Assembly (NCBI GenBank): GCA_015232485.1
Contig: JADFZP010000027.1
Span: 1-15,281, forward strand
Reading direction: 5' to 3'
Origin: Alphaproteobacteria bacterium
GTDB taxonomy: Bacteria > Pseudomonadota > Alphaproteobacteria > Rhodospirillales > Magnetospirillaceae
Length of the DNA stretch: 15,281 bases
A program made the position numbers and the translations under genes. Shown here one piece after another: positions 1 through 7,837 of the stretch. The notes beneath the pieces are model-generated. The model was not told the DNA's origin and made no database searches. It worked only from the letters and a program-made list of their open reading frames with translations. Within the stretch, counting starts at the first letter, position 1. Each line of letters starts with the position of its first letter.

Positions 1-7
1 GCGATCG

Positions 8-505
8 ATGGCGGCGGCGGTGATGTTTGGCGAGCGGGGCTTCGGGGGGCGCTCGGCCGTCGAGTGGTTCGAGCATGGCGTGGCCTGCGAACGAGCCGAG
101 CGGCTGGAGGACGCGGCGCAGGCCTATCACTTCGCCGTCGAGGCCGATCCGCGCTTCGCCGAGGCGTGGTTCAATCTGGGCAATCTGCTGCGCGACGCGG
201 GCTTGCTGGACGAGGCGGTCGAGGCGTTCCGCACGGCGGTGGGCGAACAGCCGCGGCTGGCGTCGGGCTGGTACAATCTAGGCGATCTTCTGTTCGAACT
301 GGGGCGCCCCGACGCCGCGATCACCGCGCTGGGGCAGGCGGTGGACGCCGACCCGGACCATGCCGACGCCCATTACAATCTGGCATTGTGTCTGGAATCG
401 GTGGGCCGCTGGGCCGAGGCGCGGGCCCATTGGCGGCGTTATCTCACCCTCGACGACTCCAGCCCTTGGGCGGAAGTGGCGCGCCGCCACCTGTCCCGAC
501 CGTAA
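8..505 (+). CDS. Tetratricopeptide-repeat protein, possibly 5'-truncated by the window edge
   Basis: The frame encodes 165 residues if the ATG at 8 is the start, but it is open back to the window edge and no ribosome binding site can be judged, so the true gene may begin upstream. About four TPR units are visible, at roughly residues 17-48, 51-82, 85-116 and 119-150, with typical W/G/Y/A/P spacing ('WFNLGNLL', 'WYNLGDLL', 'HYNLALCL'). TPR units form helical scaffolds for protein binding; no enzymatic motif is present. The C-terminal style (a last TPR, then 'WRRYL' and a short 'SPWAEVARRHL' tail) resembles alphaproteobacterial proteins that carry an N-terminal MerR-type DNA-binding domain followed by TPRs. 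If so, the DNA-binding part lies outside the window; this is an inference. It is separated from xsc by 175 bases and is probably not part of that operon. Confidence 0.75.
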   Translation: MAAAVMFGERGFGGRSAVEWFEHGVACERAERLEDAAQAYHFAVEADPRFAEAWFNLGNLLRDAGLLDEAVEAFRTAVGEQPRLASGWYNLGDLLFELGRPDAAITALGQAVDADPDHADAHYNLALCLESVGRWAEARAHWRRYLTLDDSSPWAEVARRHLSRP

Positions 506-537
506 GCCATGACCTTGCGCCAATGAACCACGGGCCG

Positions 538-552
538 TCCGCCTAAGGCGGA
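538..552 (+). terminator. Short perfect hairpin after the TPR gene, weak terminator candidate
   Basis: A six-base inverted repeat (TCCGCC / GGCGGA) with a three-base TAA loop lies 33 bases after the TPR stop codon. It is not followed by a run of T, so intrinsic termination is doubtful. It might mark the end of the TPR transcript or be an operator half-site pair. Confidence 0.25.
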
Positions 553-668
553 GTGTGTCCGGCAGGCTACCCCGTCGGCGTATCTCTCCTCTAACGAAAT
601 GCTCGGGTGGGCATCCAGTCCCACATCAAGGAGGCAACGAAGAACCGTTTGGGCCAACTCGACCCAAT

Positions 669-673
669 GGAGG
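669..673 (+). promoter_or_regulatory. Ribosome binding site fixing the xsc start
   Basis: GGAGG lies seven bases before the ATG at 681. It decides that ATG over the in-frame GTG at 555, which would add 42 residues of low-complexity, non-homologous sequence. Confidence 0.8.
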
Positions 674-680
674 AAACCCG

Positions 681-2396
681 ATGCCCACAATGACTCCGAG
701 CGAAGCGTTCGTCGAAACATTGGTGGCCAATGGTGTCGACAACGTCTTCGGCATCGTCGGCTCAGCCTTCATGGATGCGCTGGATCTGTTCGAACCGGCA
801 GGCATCCGTTTCATATCCGTAGCCCACGAGCAGGGCGCCGGCCACATGGCCGACGGCTTTGCCCGGGTCAGCGGCCGCCATGGCGTTTGCATCGCGCAGA
901 ACGGCCCCGGCATCAGCAATTTCGTCACCTCGATCGCGGCGGCCTATTGGGCGCACTCGCCGGTGATCTGCATCACGCCGGAATCGGGCACCGGCACCAT
1001 GGGGCTGGGCGGCTTCCAGGAAGTCGAGCAGATGCCCTTCTTTGAAAAGATCACGAAATATCAGTGCCATGTGAACCGGGCCGACCGCATCACCGAATTC
1101 ACGCAACGCGCCTTCGACCTTGCGATGTTCGAGCGCGGGCCGGCGCAGATCAACATTCCGCGCGATTTCTTCTACGGCCAGATCGACGTCCGCATTCCCA
1201 AGCCGCTGCGCATCGAGCGCTCGGCCGGCGGGCCGCAAAGCCTGGACGAGGCGGCCAGCCTGCTGGCCCAGGCGCAGTTCCCGGTGATCATCTCGGGCGG
1301 CGGCGTGGTCGCGTCGGGCGGCGTGCCCGACGCGGTGGCGCTGGCCGAATACCTCGACGCGCCGGTCGTGGCGAGCTATCTGCACAACGACTCCTTCCCG
1401 GCCAGTCATCGCCTGATGTGCGGGCCGCTCGGCTACAACGGCTCGAAGGCGGCGATGGCCTTGATGTCGCAAGCCGACGTCGTGCTGGCGCTGGGCACCC
1501 GGCTGGGGCCGTTCGGCACCTTGCCGCAATACGGCATCGACTACTGGCCGCAAAAGGCCAAGATCATCCAGATCGACGTCGATCATCGCATGCTGGGCCT
1601 GGTCAAGCCGATCAGCGTCGGCGTGCTGGGCGACGCCAAGCTGGCGGCCCGCGCCTTGCTGCAACGCCTGCAAGGCATTCAGCAGGTGGCGGCGCATCAG
1701 ACCCGCGAGCGGCGGCTCGAGGAAATCCAGCGCCGCAAGGACGCCTGGGAGAGCGAACTCGACTCCGCCTCGGGCAGTTCCGAGACGCCGATCGATCCGC
1801 GCCGCGCCCTGCGCGAGTTGGAACGCGCCATGCCCGAGAACGCCATGGTGACCACCGACATCGGCAACATCTGCTCGCTGTCCAACGCCCATCTGCGCTT
1901 CAACCGGCCCAACAGCTTCTTCGCCGCGATGAGCTTCGGCAATTGCGGCTACGCCTTCCCGACCGCGATGGGCTGCAAGGTGGCCGCTCCCGACCGCCCG
2001 GCCATCGCCTATGTCGGCGACGGCGCCTGGGGCATGAGCCTGCAAGAGACGCTGACCTGCGTGCGCGAGAACATCCCCGTGACCGCCGTGGTGTTCAACA
2101 ACGGCCAGTGGGGCGCCGAGAAGAAGAACCAGATCGATTACTACGCCAACCGCTTCGTCGGCACCAACCTGAAGAACCCCAGCTTCGCCGCCGTCGCCCA
2201 GGCGATGGGCGCCGATGGCGTGCGGATCGATTCCGCCGACCAGTTGGGCGACGCGTTGCGCCAGTGCGCGGCCTCGAACCGGCCGACCATCCTGGAGGTG
2301 ATGGTCTCGCAGGCCCTGGGCGAGCCGTTCCGCCGCGACGCGCTGAAGAAGCCGGCGCGCATGCTTGAGAAGTACGGCGCCTATTCCGTAGCCTGA
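681..2396 (+). CDS. xsc: Sulfoacetaldehyde acetyltransferase Xsc
   Basis: This thiamine-diphosphate enzyme cleaves sulfoacetaldehyde with inorganic phosphate into acetyl phosphate and sulfite in the cytoplasm; it is the C-S bond-breaking step of C2-sulfonate degradation. With the ATG at 681 the protein is 571 residues, close to the usual 580-600. It has the three-domain acetolactate-synthase fold: an N-terminal pyrimidine-binding domain with the catalytic glutamate E50 in 'AHEQGAGHMADGF', a central domain around 185-330, and a C-terminal cofactor domain with the GDG (446-448)...NN (473-474) thiamine-diphosphate motif. The C-terminal 'LGEPFRRDALKKP' segment (546-558) is typical of Xsc rather than acetolactate synthase or glyoxylate carboligase. 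The identity is backed by the neighbours pta, a SauS-type dehydrogenase and soeABC. It is the first gene of the operon; pta follows after 11 bases. Confidence 0.93.
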   Translation: MPTMTPSEAFVETLVANGVDNVFGIVGSAFMDALDLFEPAGIRFISVAHEQGAGHMADGFARVSGRHGVCIAQNGPGISNFVTSIAAAYWAHSPVICITPESGTGTMGLGGFQEVEQMPFFEKITKYQCHVNRADRITEFTQRAFDLAMFERGPAQINIPRDFFYGQIDVRIPKPLRIERSAGGPQSLDEAASLLAQAQFPVIISGGGVVASGGVPDAVALAEYLDAPVVASYLHNDSFPASHRLMCGPLGYNGSKAAMALMSQADVVLALGTRLGPFGTLPQYGIDYWPQKAKIIQIDVDHRMLGLVKPISVGVLGDAKLAARALLQRLQGIQQVAAHQTRERRLEEIQRRKDAWESELDSASGSSETPIDPRRALRELERAMPENAMVTTDIGNICSLSNAHLRFNRPNSFFAAMSFGNCGYAFPTAMGCKVAAPDRPAIAYVGDGAWGMSLQETLTCVRENIPVTAVVFNNGQWGAEKKNQIDYYANRFVGTNLKNPSFAAVAQAMGADGVRIDSADQLGDALRQCAASNRPTILEVMVSQALGEPFRRDALKKPARMLEKYGAYSVA

Positions 2397-2407
2397 GGAG
2401 CGCCTGG

Positions 2408-3373
2408 ATGGCCCGGCCTGGTTACGTCTGTCCCGAACACATCATCGAAGCGGCTCGCCAACGCGAGCCGCTGCCGGTGGCGGTGGTGGCGGCCCATTCG
2501 CCGCTCGCCCTGGAAAGCGCCCGTCGCGCCCAGGACATGGGGGTGATGGAGCCGGTGCTGGTCGGCGACGAGGACGTCATCCACCGCCTGGCGGATTCCA
2601 TGGATTGGGATCTGAACGGGGTTCGCATCGTTCCCGCCGGGGACGACGCGGACGCCGCCCGCCGCGCCGTGGCGCTGGCCCGAAGCGGCGAGGTCGGCGC
2701 CCTGATGAAGGGGCATTTGCATACCGACACGCTGCTGCTGGCGGCGCTCGACAAGACGCTGGGTCTGCGCACCGGACGGCGCTTCACCCACGCCTTCCAC
2801 CTGACCATACCGGGTTGGAAGGATTTGATCCTGTCCGACTGCGCGGTCAACATCGCGCCCAATGTCGACACCAAGCTCGACATCATCAGGAACGCCGTCG
2901 ATCTGGCGCACGCGCTGGGCAACGCCAATCCCAAGGTCGCCATCCTGTCTTGCACCGAAGAGGTCACCGACCGCGTCCAGTCGGCGATGGACGCCGCCGA
3001 ACTGACGCGCCGCTGCGCCGCCGGCGCGGTCCAGGGCGCCGTGGTGTTCGGGCCGCTCGCCTTCGATCTGGCGATTTCCGACGAGGCGGTGCGGATCAAG
3101 GGCTTCGAGGGCAATCCGGTGGCTGGCCGGGCCGACATCCTGGTGGTGCCCTCGATCGAGACCGGCAACGCCTTGTTCAAGACCATGGTTCATTTCCTGG
3201 GGGCCACCGCGGCGGGCGTCGTGCTCGGCGCAATGGTGCCGATCCTGCTCACCTCACGCGCCGACCCGCCCGAGGCGCGCATCGCCTCGGCGGCGATCGC
3301 GCGCCTGCTGGTTCCCGAGGGTTGGGAAGGCGCGCCACACAAGAACGACAGACCGGAGGGACTCCATGCATAA
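2408..3373 (+). CDS. pta: Phosphate acetyltransferase (short Pta/Ptb-type)
   Basis: Converts acetyl phosphate made by Xsc, plus CoA, into acetyl-CoA and phosphate. The 321-residue protein is a single PTA/PTB catalytic domain without the long N-terminal region of E. coli Pta. Family motifs include 'VGALMKGHLHTDTLL' (96-110), 'VVFGPLAFDLAIS' (212-224) and 'NPVAGRADILVVPSIETGN' (236-254). The KG-H-DT-LL segment is closer to phosphate butyryltransferase-like members than to long Pta, so substrate assignment rests partly on its place next to xsc, a pairing known from taurine and sulfoacetate degraders. ATG 2408 is preceded by GAGGAG (2395-2400). The last eight bases overlap the start of the transporter binding-protein gene, implying translational coupling. 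Confidence 0.88.
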   Translation: MARPGYVCPEHIIEAARQREPLPVAVVAAHSPLALESARRAQDMGVMEPVLVGDEDVIHRLADSMDWDLNGVRIVPAGDDADAARRAVALARSGEVGALMKGHLHTDTLLLAALDKTLGLRTGRRFTHAFHLTIPGWKDLILSDCAVNIAPNVDTKLDIIRNAVDLAHALGNANPKVAILSCTEEVTDRVQSAMDAAELTRRCAAGAVQGAVVFGPLAFDLAISDEAVRIKGFEGNPVAGRADILVVPSIETGNALFKTMVHFLGATAAGVVLGAMVPILLTSRADPPEARIASAAIARLLVPEGWEGAPHKNDRPEGLHA

Positions 3374-4334
3374 CCCGTTGCGCCTCGTGGCGGTTGGACT
3401 TTCGTTGGCCGCCTTGGTCGGCCCCGCCGTCGCCCAGGAAAAATTCCCCTCGCGCCCCGTCGAGGTGATCGTCACCTTCGGGCCGGGAGGCGGCGCCGAT
3501 CTGATGGGCCGCCAGGTCTCCCGCCTGGCCGAGCCGATCCTGGGGGTCGCCATGCCGGTGACCAACATCTCGGGCGCCTCGGGCAATGCCGGGCTGACGC
3601 GGCTGCTGACCAGCCCGCCCGACGGGCACACCGTGGCGACGCTGATCGCCTTGTCGGTGTCGTCCTGGGCGGCCGGGCTGGGCAGCGCCAAGCCCGACGA
3701 TTTCCAGGTCGTCGCGATGATGCAGAACTCGCCGTCGATGCTGTTCGTGAACAAGAACAGCCCGTTCAAAACGGCCCAGGAGTTCCTCGACGCGGCCAAG
3801 CAAAATCCCGGCAAGCTGCGGGTCGCCACCTCGGGCCTGGGCACCCAGGACGACATCACGGTGCGCTATCTGGCCAGCCAGGGCTTCCCCACCAAGAACG
3901 TGCCCTTCGCGAAGCCGGCCGAGCGCTACGCCTCGACGGTCGGCGGCCATACCGACGCCCTGTACGAGGAGCCCGGCGACGTCGCCCAGTTCATCAAGTC
4001 GGGCGATTTGCGCCCGCTGCTGGTGTTCAACGACGAGCGCCACGAATCCTTCCCCGACGTGATGGCGTCCAAGGAACTGGACCTCGCGATCGGCGACTTG
4101 CCGAATTTCCGCACCATCGCGGTGCCCGCCAACACGCCCGACGAGATCGTCCAGACGCTGGCCGACGCCATGAACCAGGTGCTCGACAAGCCGGAATGGA
4201 AGGAATTCTGCGCCGCGACCTATACCTGCACCGAGACGATGAGCCCCGAGCAGGCGCAGAAGGTGGTGGTCGACTTCCACAATACCGTGAAGGGCTACCT
4301 GGAGCGTTTCGGCCAGGAACAGGCGGCCAAGTGA
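3366..4334 (+). CDS. tctC: Tripartite tricarboxylate transporter substrate-binding protein (Bug/TctC family), likely for sulfoacetate
   Basis: Periplasmic binding protein of a TTT-type secondary transporter; it captures small carboxylates and hands them to the TctAB membrane part. The 322-residue product starts with a Sec signal peptide (hydrophobic core about 6-20, likely cleavage after AVA at 23 before 'QEKFPSRP'). The mature N-terminus carries the family signature 'FGPGGGAD' (38-45), whose loop contacts the ligand carboxylate in characterised Bug proteins, and the later 'YEEPGDVAQFIKSGDLRPL' region is also typical. ATG 3366 has GGAGGG (3355-3360) at good spacing and overlaps the pta stop. 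Bug proteins bind diverse ligands, so sulfoacetate is inferred from the surrounding pathway, not from the binding-site residues. Confidence 0.9.
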   Translation: MHNPLRLVAVGLSLAALVGPAVAQEKFPSRPVEVIVTFGPGGGADLMGRQVSRLAEPILGVAMPVTNISGASGNAGLTRLLTSPPDGHTVATLIALSVSSWAAGLGSAKPDDFQVVAMMQNSPSMLFVNKNSPFKTAQEFLDAAKQNPGKLRVATSGLGTQDDITVRYLASQGFPTKNVPFAKPAERYASTVGGHTDALYEEPGDVAQFIKSGDLRPLLVFNDERHESFPDVMASKELDLAIGDLPNFRTIAVPANTPDEIVQTLADAMNQVLDKPEWKEFCAATYTCTETMSPEQAQKVVVDFHNTVKGYLERFGQEQAAK

Positions 4335-4341
4335 GGTCGCC

Positions 4342-4881
4342 ATGCCCCGACGCGCCAAGCTGCTGCTGAAGGCGGTGCCACCCGCCCTGATCCTGATCGC
4401 CGCCTTCGTTCTGCCGCGCTTCATGCTCCAGAACCAGAACATGGCGGCGATGATCGGCGAGGGCGAGGCCGGGCCGACCTTTTGGCCCAACGTGATGCTG
4501 ACCTTGGTGGCGATCTGCTCGGCGTTCTGGCTGGTCCGCGAAGTGTGGACCGCGCTGCGCGCCCCGGCGGTGGCGGGCGAAGCCCCGCCGCCGGCCGCGC
4601 CCTACAACTGGCGGCTGGCGTGGACGGGTTTGGCGATCGTGATCCTGTATGGCGTGGCCATCCAATATCTCGGCTTCGCCTTCGCCACGCTGCTGTTCCT
4701 GGCCGTCTGGTTGATCCTGGGCGGGGTGCGGCGGCCGCTGACCGTCGCTCCGGTGGCGGTGATCGGCACCCTGGTCCTGCTGTACGTCTTCGTCGCCCTG
4801 GCGCAAATGCCGCTCGACCGCGGCCGGGGCGTCTTCGCGGGCGGCACCATCGAACTCTATCAGGCGCTGCGCATCTACTGA
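4342..4881 (+). CDS. tctB: TctB-family small membrane subunit of the tripartite tricarboxylate transporter
   Basis: A 179-residue membrane protein with hydrophobic segments at about 8-26, 48-66, 91-109, 110-127 and 134-154, matching the size and topology of the poorly conserved small TctB subunit. It includes the family-typical 'GPTFWPN' motif (44-50) before the second membrane segment and a proline-rich loop (75-87). It partners with TctA in the inner membrane. It lies seven bases after tctC and eight bases before tctA, the usual C-B-A order. The call rests on position, length and topology more than on conserved residues. Confidence 0.85.
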   Translation: MPRRAKLLLKAVPPALILIAAFVLPRFMLQNQNMAAMIGEGEAGPTFWPNVMLTLVAICSAFWLVREVWTALRAPAVAGEAPPPAAPYNWRLAWTGLAIVILYGVAIQYLGFAFATLLFLAVWLILGGVRRPLTVAPVAVIGTLVLLYVFVALAQMPLDRGRGVFAGGTIELYQALRIY

Positions 4882-4889
4882 GGTGGCCA

Positions 4890-6404
4890 ATGGACGTGTT
4901 CGATCTGATCGTCACGGGATTCGCGGGCGCCTTGCAGCCGTTCAATTTCATGGTGCTGGTGATCGGCCTGCTGGTCGGCGTCATCGCGGGGGCGTTGCCC
5001 GGCATCTCGTTCGTCAACGCCATGGCGATGGCCTTGCCGTTCACCTATCTCATGCAGCCGATCTCGGCGATGGCCTTCCTGGGCGGCATCTATGCCGGCG
5101 GGGTGTTCGGCGGCTCGATCTCGTCGATCCTGATCAACATTCCGGGCACCCCGGCCTCGCTGCCCTCGTGCTGGGACGGCTATCCGCTGACCCGCAAGGG
5201 CCAGTCGCGCCGCGCGCTTCAGATCGCCATCGTCGCCTCGGCGACCGGCGGGCTGTTCAGCGCCTTGCTGCTGACCTTCGCGGCGCCACCCTTCGCGCGC
5301 TTCGCGCTTCGCTTCGACCAGCCGGAGTTCTTCGCGGCGACGGTGCTGGGCCTTCTTTCGGTGATCGCCATCGCCAAGGACGCGCCGGTCATCTCGATGC
5401 TGTCGTTGTTCATCGGCATGCTGATCGGCACCATCGGCGTCGATCCGATGTACGGCATGCCGCGCTTCACCTTCGGCACCGACGCGATGCAAAGCGGCAT
5501 CAACTTCACCGTGGTGATGATCGGCCTGTTCGCGATCGGCGAGGTGGTCGATCTGATCGTCGTGAAGCCCGACCTTTCGGTGCGCAAGGGGCCGGGCGGC
5601 CAAAGCCTGTCGGGACGCGACGTGTGGGCGATCAAGGGATCGATCGCGCGCGGCACCGGCATCGGCTCGATGATCGGCATGATTCCGGGGGCCGGCGCGA
5701 CGGTCGGCGCGGTGATCGCCTATGGCGTCGAGAAACAGGCCTCGGGCCGGGGCCGCGAGTTCGGCACCGGCGTCCCGCAAGGCTTGGCGGCGCCGGAATC
5801 GGCCAAGAACGCCACCACCGGCGCGGCGCTGATTCCGCTGCTGACGCTGGGCATTCCCGGCAGCGCGGCGACCGCCATCATGCTGGCGGCGATGATGCTG
5901 CACGGCGTCAGTCCGGGGCCGCTTTTGTTCACCACCGACGTGACCACCGTCTACACCATCTTCGCCGCGATGATTCTGGCCAACCTGCTGATGATCGTGG
6001 CGGCGGTGTTCGTGGCGCGCGGCTTCTCGACCCTGATGAGGACGCCGCCGGCCATCCTGGGCGCCTTCATCATCGTCTTGTCGGTGGTCGGCGCCTTCGG
6101 CGTGCGCAACAACTTCTTCGACGTCTGGGTCTGCCTGGCCTTCGGCGTGCTTGGCTATGTCATGAAGCGGACCGGCTTTCCGTCCGCCCCGATGGTGCTG
6201 GGCGTGATCCTGGGGCCGCTGGCCGAGCGCTATTTCCTGACGTCGCTCGCAACTTATGAAAACAACTACCTGATCTTTTTCCAGCGTCCCATCAGCGCCA
6301 CCATCCTAGGCCTCGCCGGGTTGTTCATCCTGTGGTCGCTGTGGCCGCTGATCCAGCCGCTGCTCAATGGGCTGCAACGAAAATCAAGGAAGGGCTTCCC
6401 ATGA
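4890..6404 (+). CDS. tctA: TctA-family large permease subunit of the tripartite tricarboxylate transporter
   Basis: The main transport subunit, a polytopic inner-membrane protein with about a dozen hydrophobic segments, expected to import the bound anion with an ion gradient. From ATG 4890 it is 504 residues, the normal TctA length; the frame extends further upstream but would overlap tctB, and GAGGTGG (4880-4886) sits just before ATG 4890. Family hallmarks are the two related glycine/proline-rich motifs 'GALPGISFVNAMAMALP' (34-50) and 'GMIPGAGATVGAVIAY' (263-278), plus 'GLAAPESAKNATTGAALIP' (298-316) leading into 'LTLGIPGSAATA'. The stop overlaps the next start in an ATGA (6401-6404). Substrate sulfoacetate is inferred from context; classical TctA members carry citrate or other carboxylates. 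Confidence 0.93.
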   Translation: MDVFDLIVTGFAGALQPFNFMVLVIGLLVGVIAGALPGISFVNAMAMALPFTYLMQPISAMAFLGGIYAGGVFGGSISSILINIPGTPASLPSCWDGYPLTRKGQSRRALQIAIVASATGGLFSALLLTFAAPPFARFALRFDQPEFFAATVLGLLSVIAIAKDAPVISMLSLFIGMLIGTIGVDPMYGMPRFTFGTDAMQSGINFTVVMIGLFAIGEVVDLIVVKPDLSVRKGPGGQSLSGRDVWAIKGSIARGTGIGSMIGMIPGAGATVGAVIAYGVEKQASGRGREFGTGVPQGLAAPESAKNATTGAALIPLLTLGIPGSAATAIMLAAMMLHGVSPGPLLFTTDVTTVYTIFAAMILANLLMIVAAVFVARGFSTLMRTPPAILGAFIIVLSVVGAFGVRNNFFDVWVCLAFGVLGYVMKRTGFPSAPMVLGVILGPLAERYFLTSLATYENNYLIFFQRPISATILGLAGLFILWSLWPLIQPLLNGLQRKSRKGFP

Positions 6405-7825
6405 CCGCACCATCCCGTGCCCAGGCGCCCGGCAATGAGGCGCAAATCGTCAGCGATATCGTGGAAAAGGCGCGGCGCGCCCAGCGCACCTTCGCCAATG
6501 CCGACCAGCAACGCGCCGACGAGGCCGTCGCGGCGGTGGCTTGGTCGCTTTACAAGCCGGAAAACGCCCGCGCCATGGCCGAACTGGCCGTCAAGGATAC
6601 CGGGCTTGGCAATGTCGAAGACAAGATCGTCAAGAACCAGCGCAAGACCTTCGGCACGCTTCGCGACCTGATGCGGGTCAAATCGGTGGGCATCATCGAG
6701 GAGGACCGGGCCAAGGGCATCGTGAAATACGCCAAGCCGGTCGGCGTGGTCGCCGTGGTGACGCCGTCGACCAACCCGTCGGCCACGCCGGTCAACAAGG
6801 CGATGATGGCGCTGAAGGGCCGCAACGCGGTGATCGTCTCGCCCTCGCCCAGCGGGCTCGATACCACCACCCAAACAGTCGAGTTGATGCGCGACGCCCT
6901 GAAGCGGATCAACCTGCCCGCCGATCTGGTCCAGGTGCTGCCCGGCGCCTCGAAGGAGATGACCGCCGCCCTGATGAAATTGGTCGATCTGGTGGTGGTC
7001 ACCGGCTCGCAGAACAATGTTCGGGCCGCCTATTCCAGCGGCACGCCGGCCATCGGCGTGGGCGCCGGCAACGTGCCGGTGATCATCGACGAGACGGCCG
7101 ATCTCGACGAGGCGGCGGCCAAGATCCAGGCGTCGAAATGCTTCGACAACGCGACCTCGTGCTCGTCGGAGAACGCGGTGGTGATCATCGACAAGGTCTA
7201 TGATCAGGCCATCGAGGCGCTGAAGCGGGCCGGCGGCTGGCTGGCCTCGCCCGAACAGCGCGAGACGATCCGCATGGCGCTGTGGCCCCAGCCGGGCAAG
7301 CTGTCGCGCGATCTGATCGCCCGCGACGCCCTCGTGTTCGCCGAGCGGATCGGCCTGCCCGACGACGCCAAGCGCGCCAAGTTCTTCATGGTCGAGGAGA
7401 CCGGGGTGGGCAAGGCGCACCCGTTCTCGGGCGAGAAGCTGTCCCTGGTGCTGGCCGTCTATCGCGCCGCCGACTTCCACGCCGCCAAGGAGCGCGTGCG
7501 CGAAATCCTCGACTTCCAGGGACGCGGCCATTCCTGCGGCCTGCACACCAAGAACCTGGACCGCGCCCGCGAACTGGCCCTGGACCTGGACGTGGTGCGC
7601 GTGCTGGTCAACTTCGCCCACACCTTCGGCAATGGCGGCGGCTTCAACAGCGGCCTGAACTTCACCCTGTCGATGGGCTGCGGCACCTGGGGCAAGAACA
7701 GCATCACCGAGAATCTGAACTACAAGAACTTCCTCAACATCACCCACCTCGTCACGCCCATCCCCGAGGACAAGCCGTCCGAGGAGGAGTTGTTCGGGCA
7801 TCTGTGGAAGCAGTACGGCAAGTAG
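6401..7825 (+). CDS. sauS: CoA-acylating sulfoacetaldehyde dehydrogenase (SauS type)
   Basis: Interconverts sulfoacetyl-CoA and sulfoacetaldehyde with NAD(P)(H); in sulfoacetate degradation it works as a reductase feeding Xsc. The 474-residue protein belongs to the acylating aldehyde dehydrogenase family: N-terminal helical region (about 12-100), nucleotide-binding segment with 'VVTPSTNPSATP' (119-130), and catalytic cysteine C254 in 'KCFDNATSCSSEN'. 'GVGAGNVPVIID' (219-230) and the glycine-rich 'FGNGGGFNSGLNFTLSMGCGTWGKNS' region near the C-terminus match acylating members such as EutE/AdhE relatives, and the last region is a close fit to SauS. ATG 6401 overlaps the tctA stop and has AGGAAGGG (6387-6394) in front; the longer frame from 6332 has no support. 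Its position between transporter and CoA ligase, with xsc upstream, gives the substrate assignment. Confidence 0.88.
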   Translation: MTAPSRAQAPGNEAQIVSDIVEKARRAQRTFANADQQRADEAVAAVAWSLYKPENARAMAELAVKDTGLGNVEDKIVKNQRKTFGTLRDLMRVKSVGIIEEDRAKGIVKYAKPVGVVAVVTPSTNPSATPVNKAMMALKGRNAVIVSPSPSGLDTTTQTVELMRDALKRINLPADLVQVLPGASKEMTAALMKLVDLVVVTGSQNNVRAAYSSGTPAIGVGAGNVPVIIDETADLDEAAAKIQASKCFDNATSCSSENAVVIIDKVYDQAIEALKRAGGWLASPEQRETIRMALWPQPGKLSRDLIARDALVFAERIGLPDDAKRAKFFMVEETGVGKAHPFSGEKLSLVLAVYRAADFHAAKERVREILDFQGRGHSCGLHTKNLDRARELALDLDVVRVLVNFAHTFGNGGGFNSGLNFTLSMGCGTWGKNSITENLNYKNFLNITHLVTPIPEDKPSEEELFGHLWKQYGK

Positions 7826-7837
7826 GAGGCGTCAGCC

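Larger units (their letters stand above)
506..680 (+). promoter_or_regulatory. Leader/promoter region upstream of the xsc operon
   Basis: This 175-base non-coding stretch is the only sizeable gap upstream of the operon, so the promoter is expected here. I see no convincing -35/-10 pair and no sigma-54 motif. Visible structure: the hairpin at 538-552; a five-base inverted repeat GTGGG (607-611) / CCCAC (620-624); and right after it a strong Shine-Dalgarno-like AAGGAGG at 628-634 with no start codon at a usable distance. The real xsc ribosome binding site comes later, at 669-673. Confidence 0.45.

Noticed and set aside
538..552. Strong intrinsic terminator after the TPR gene
   Set aside because: The stem is only six pairs and has no following T-run, so it is listed only as a weak candidate.
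555..680. 42-codon N-terminal extension of xsc from GTG 555
   Set aside because: No ribosome binding site and no family-like residues; GGAGG before ATG 681 and the normal Xsc N-terminus fit the shorter form.
762..2045. 427-codon minus-strand open frame inside xsc
   Set aside because: Low-complexity R/H/G/A-rich translation without recognisable motifs; the opposite frame is a full-length Xsc.
681..2396. Acetolactate synthase or glyoxylate carboligase as identity of the first enzyme
   Set aside because: Xsc-type C-terminal segment, no small regulatory subunit gene nearby, and neighbours that form a sulfonate pathway.
4482..4889. 136-codon upstream extension of tctA
   Set aside because: It lies inside tctB in another frame; the 504-residue form from ATG 4890 has the family length and its own ribosome binding site.
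6332..6400. 23-codon extension of sauS from 6332
   Set aside because: It lies within the tctA C-terminus; the ATGA overlap at 6401 with AGGAAGGG in front is the better start.
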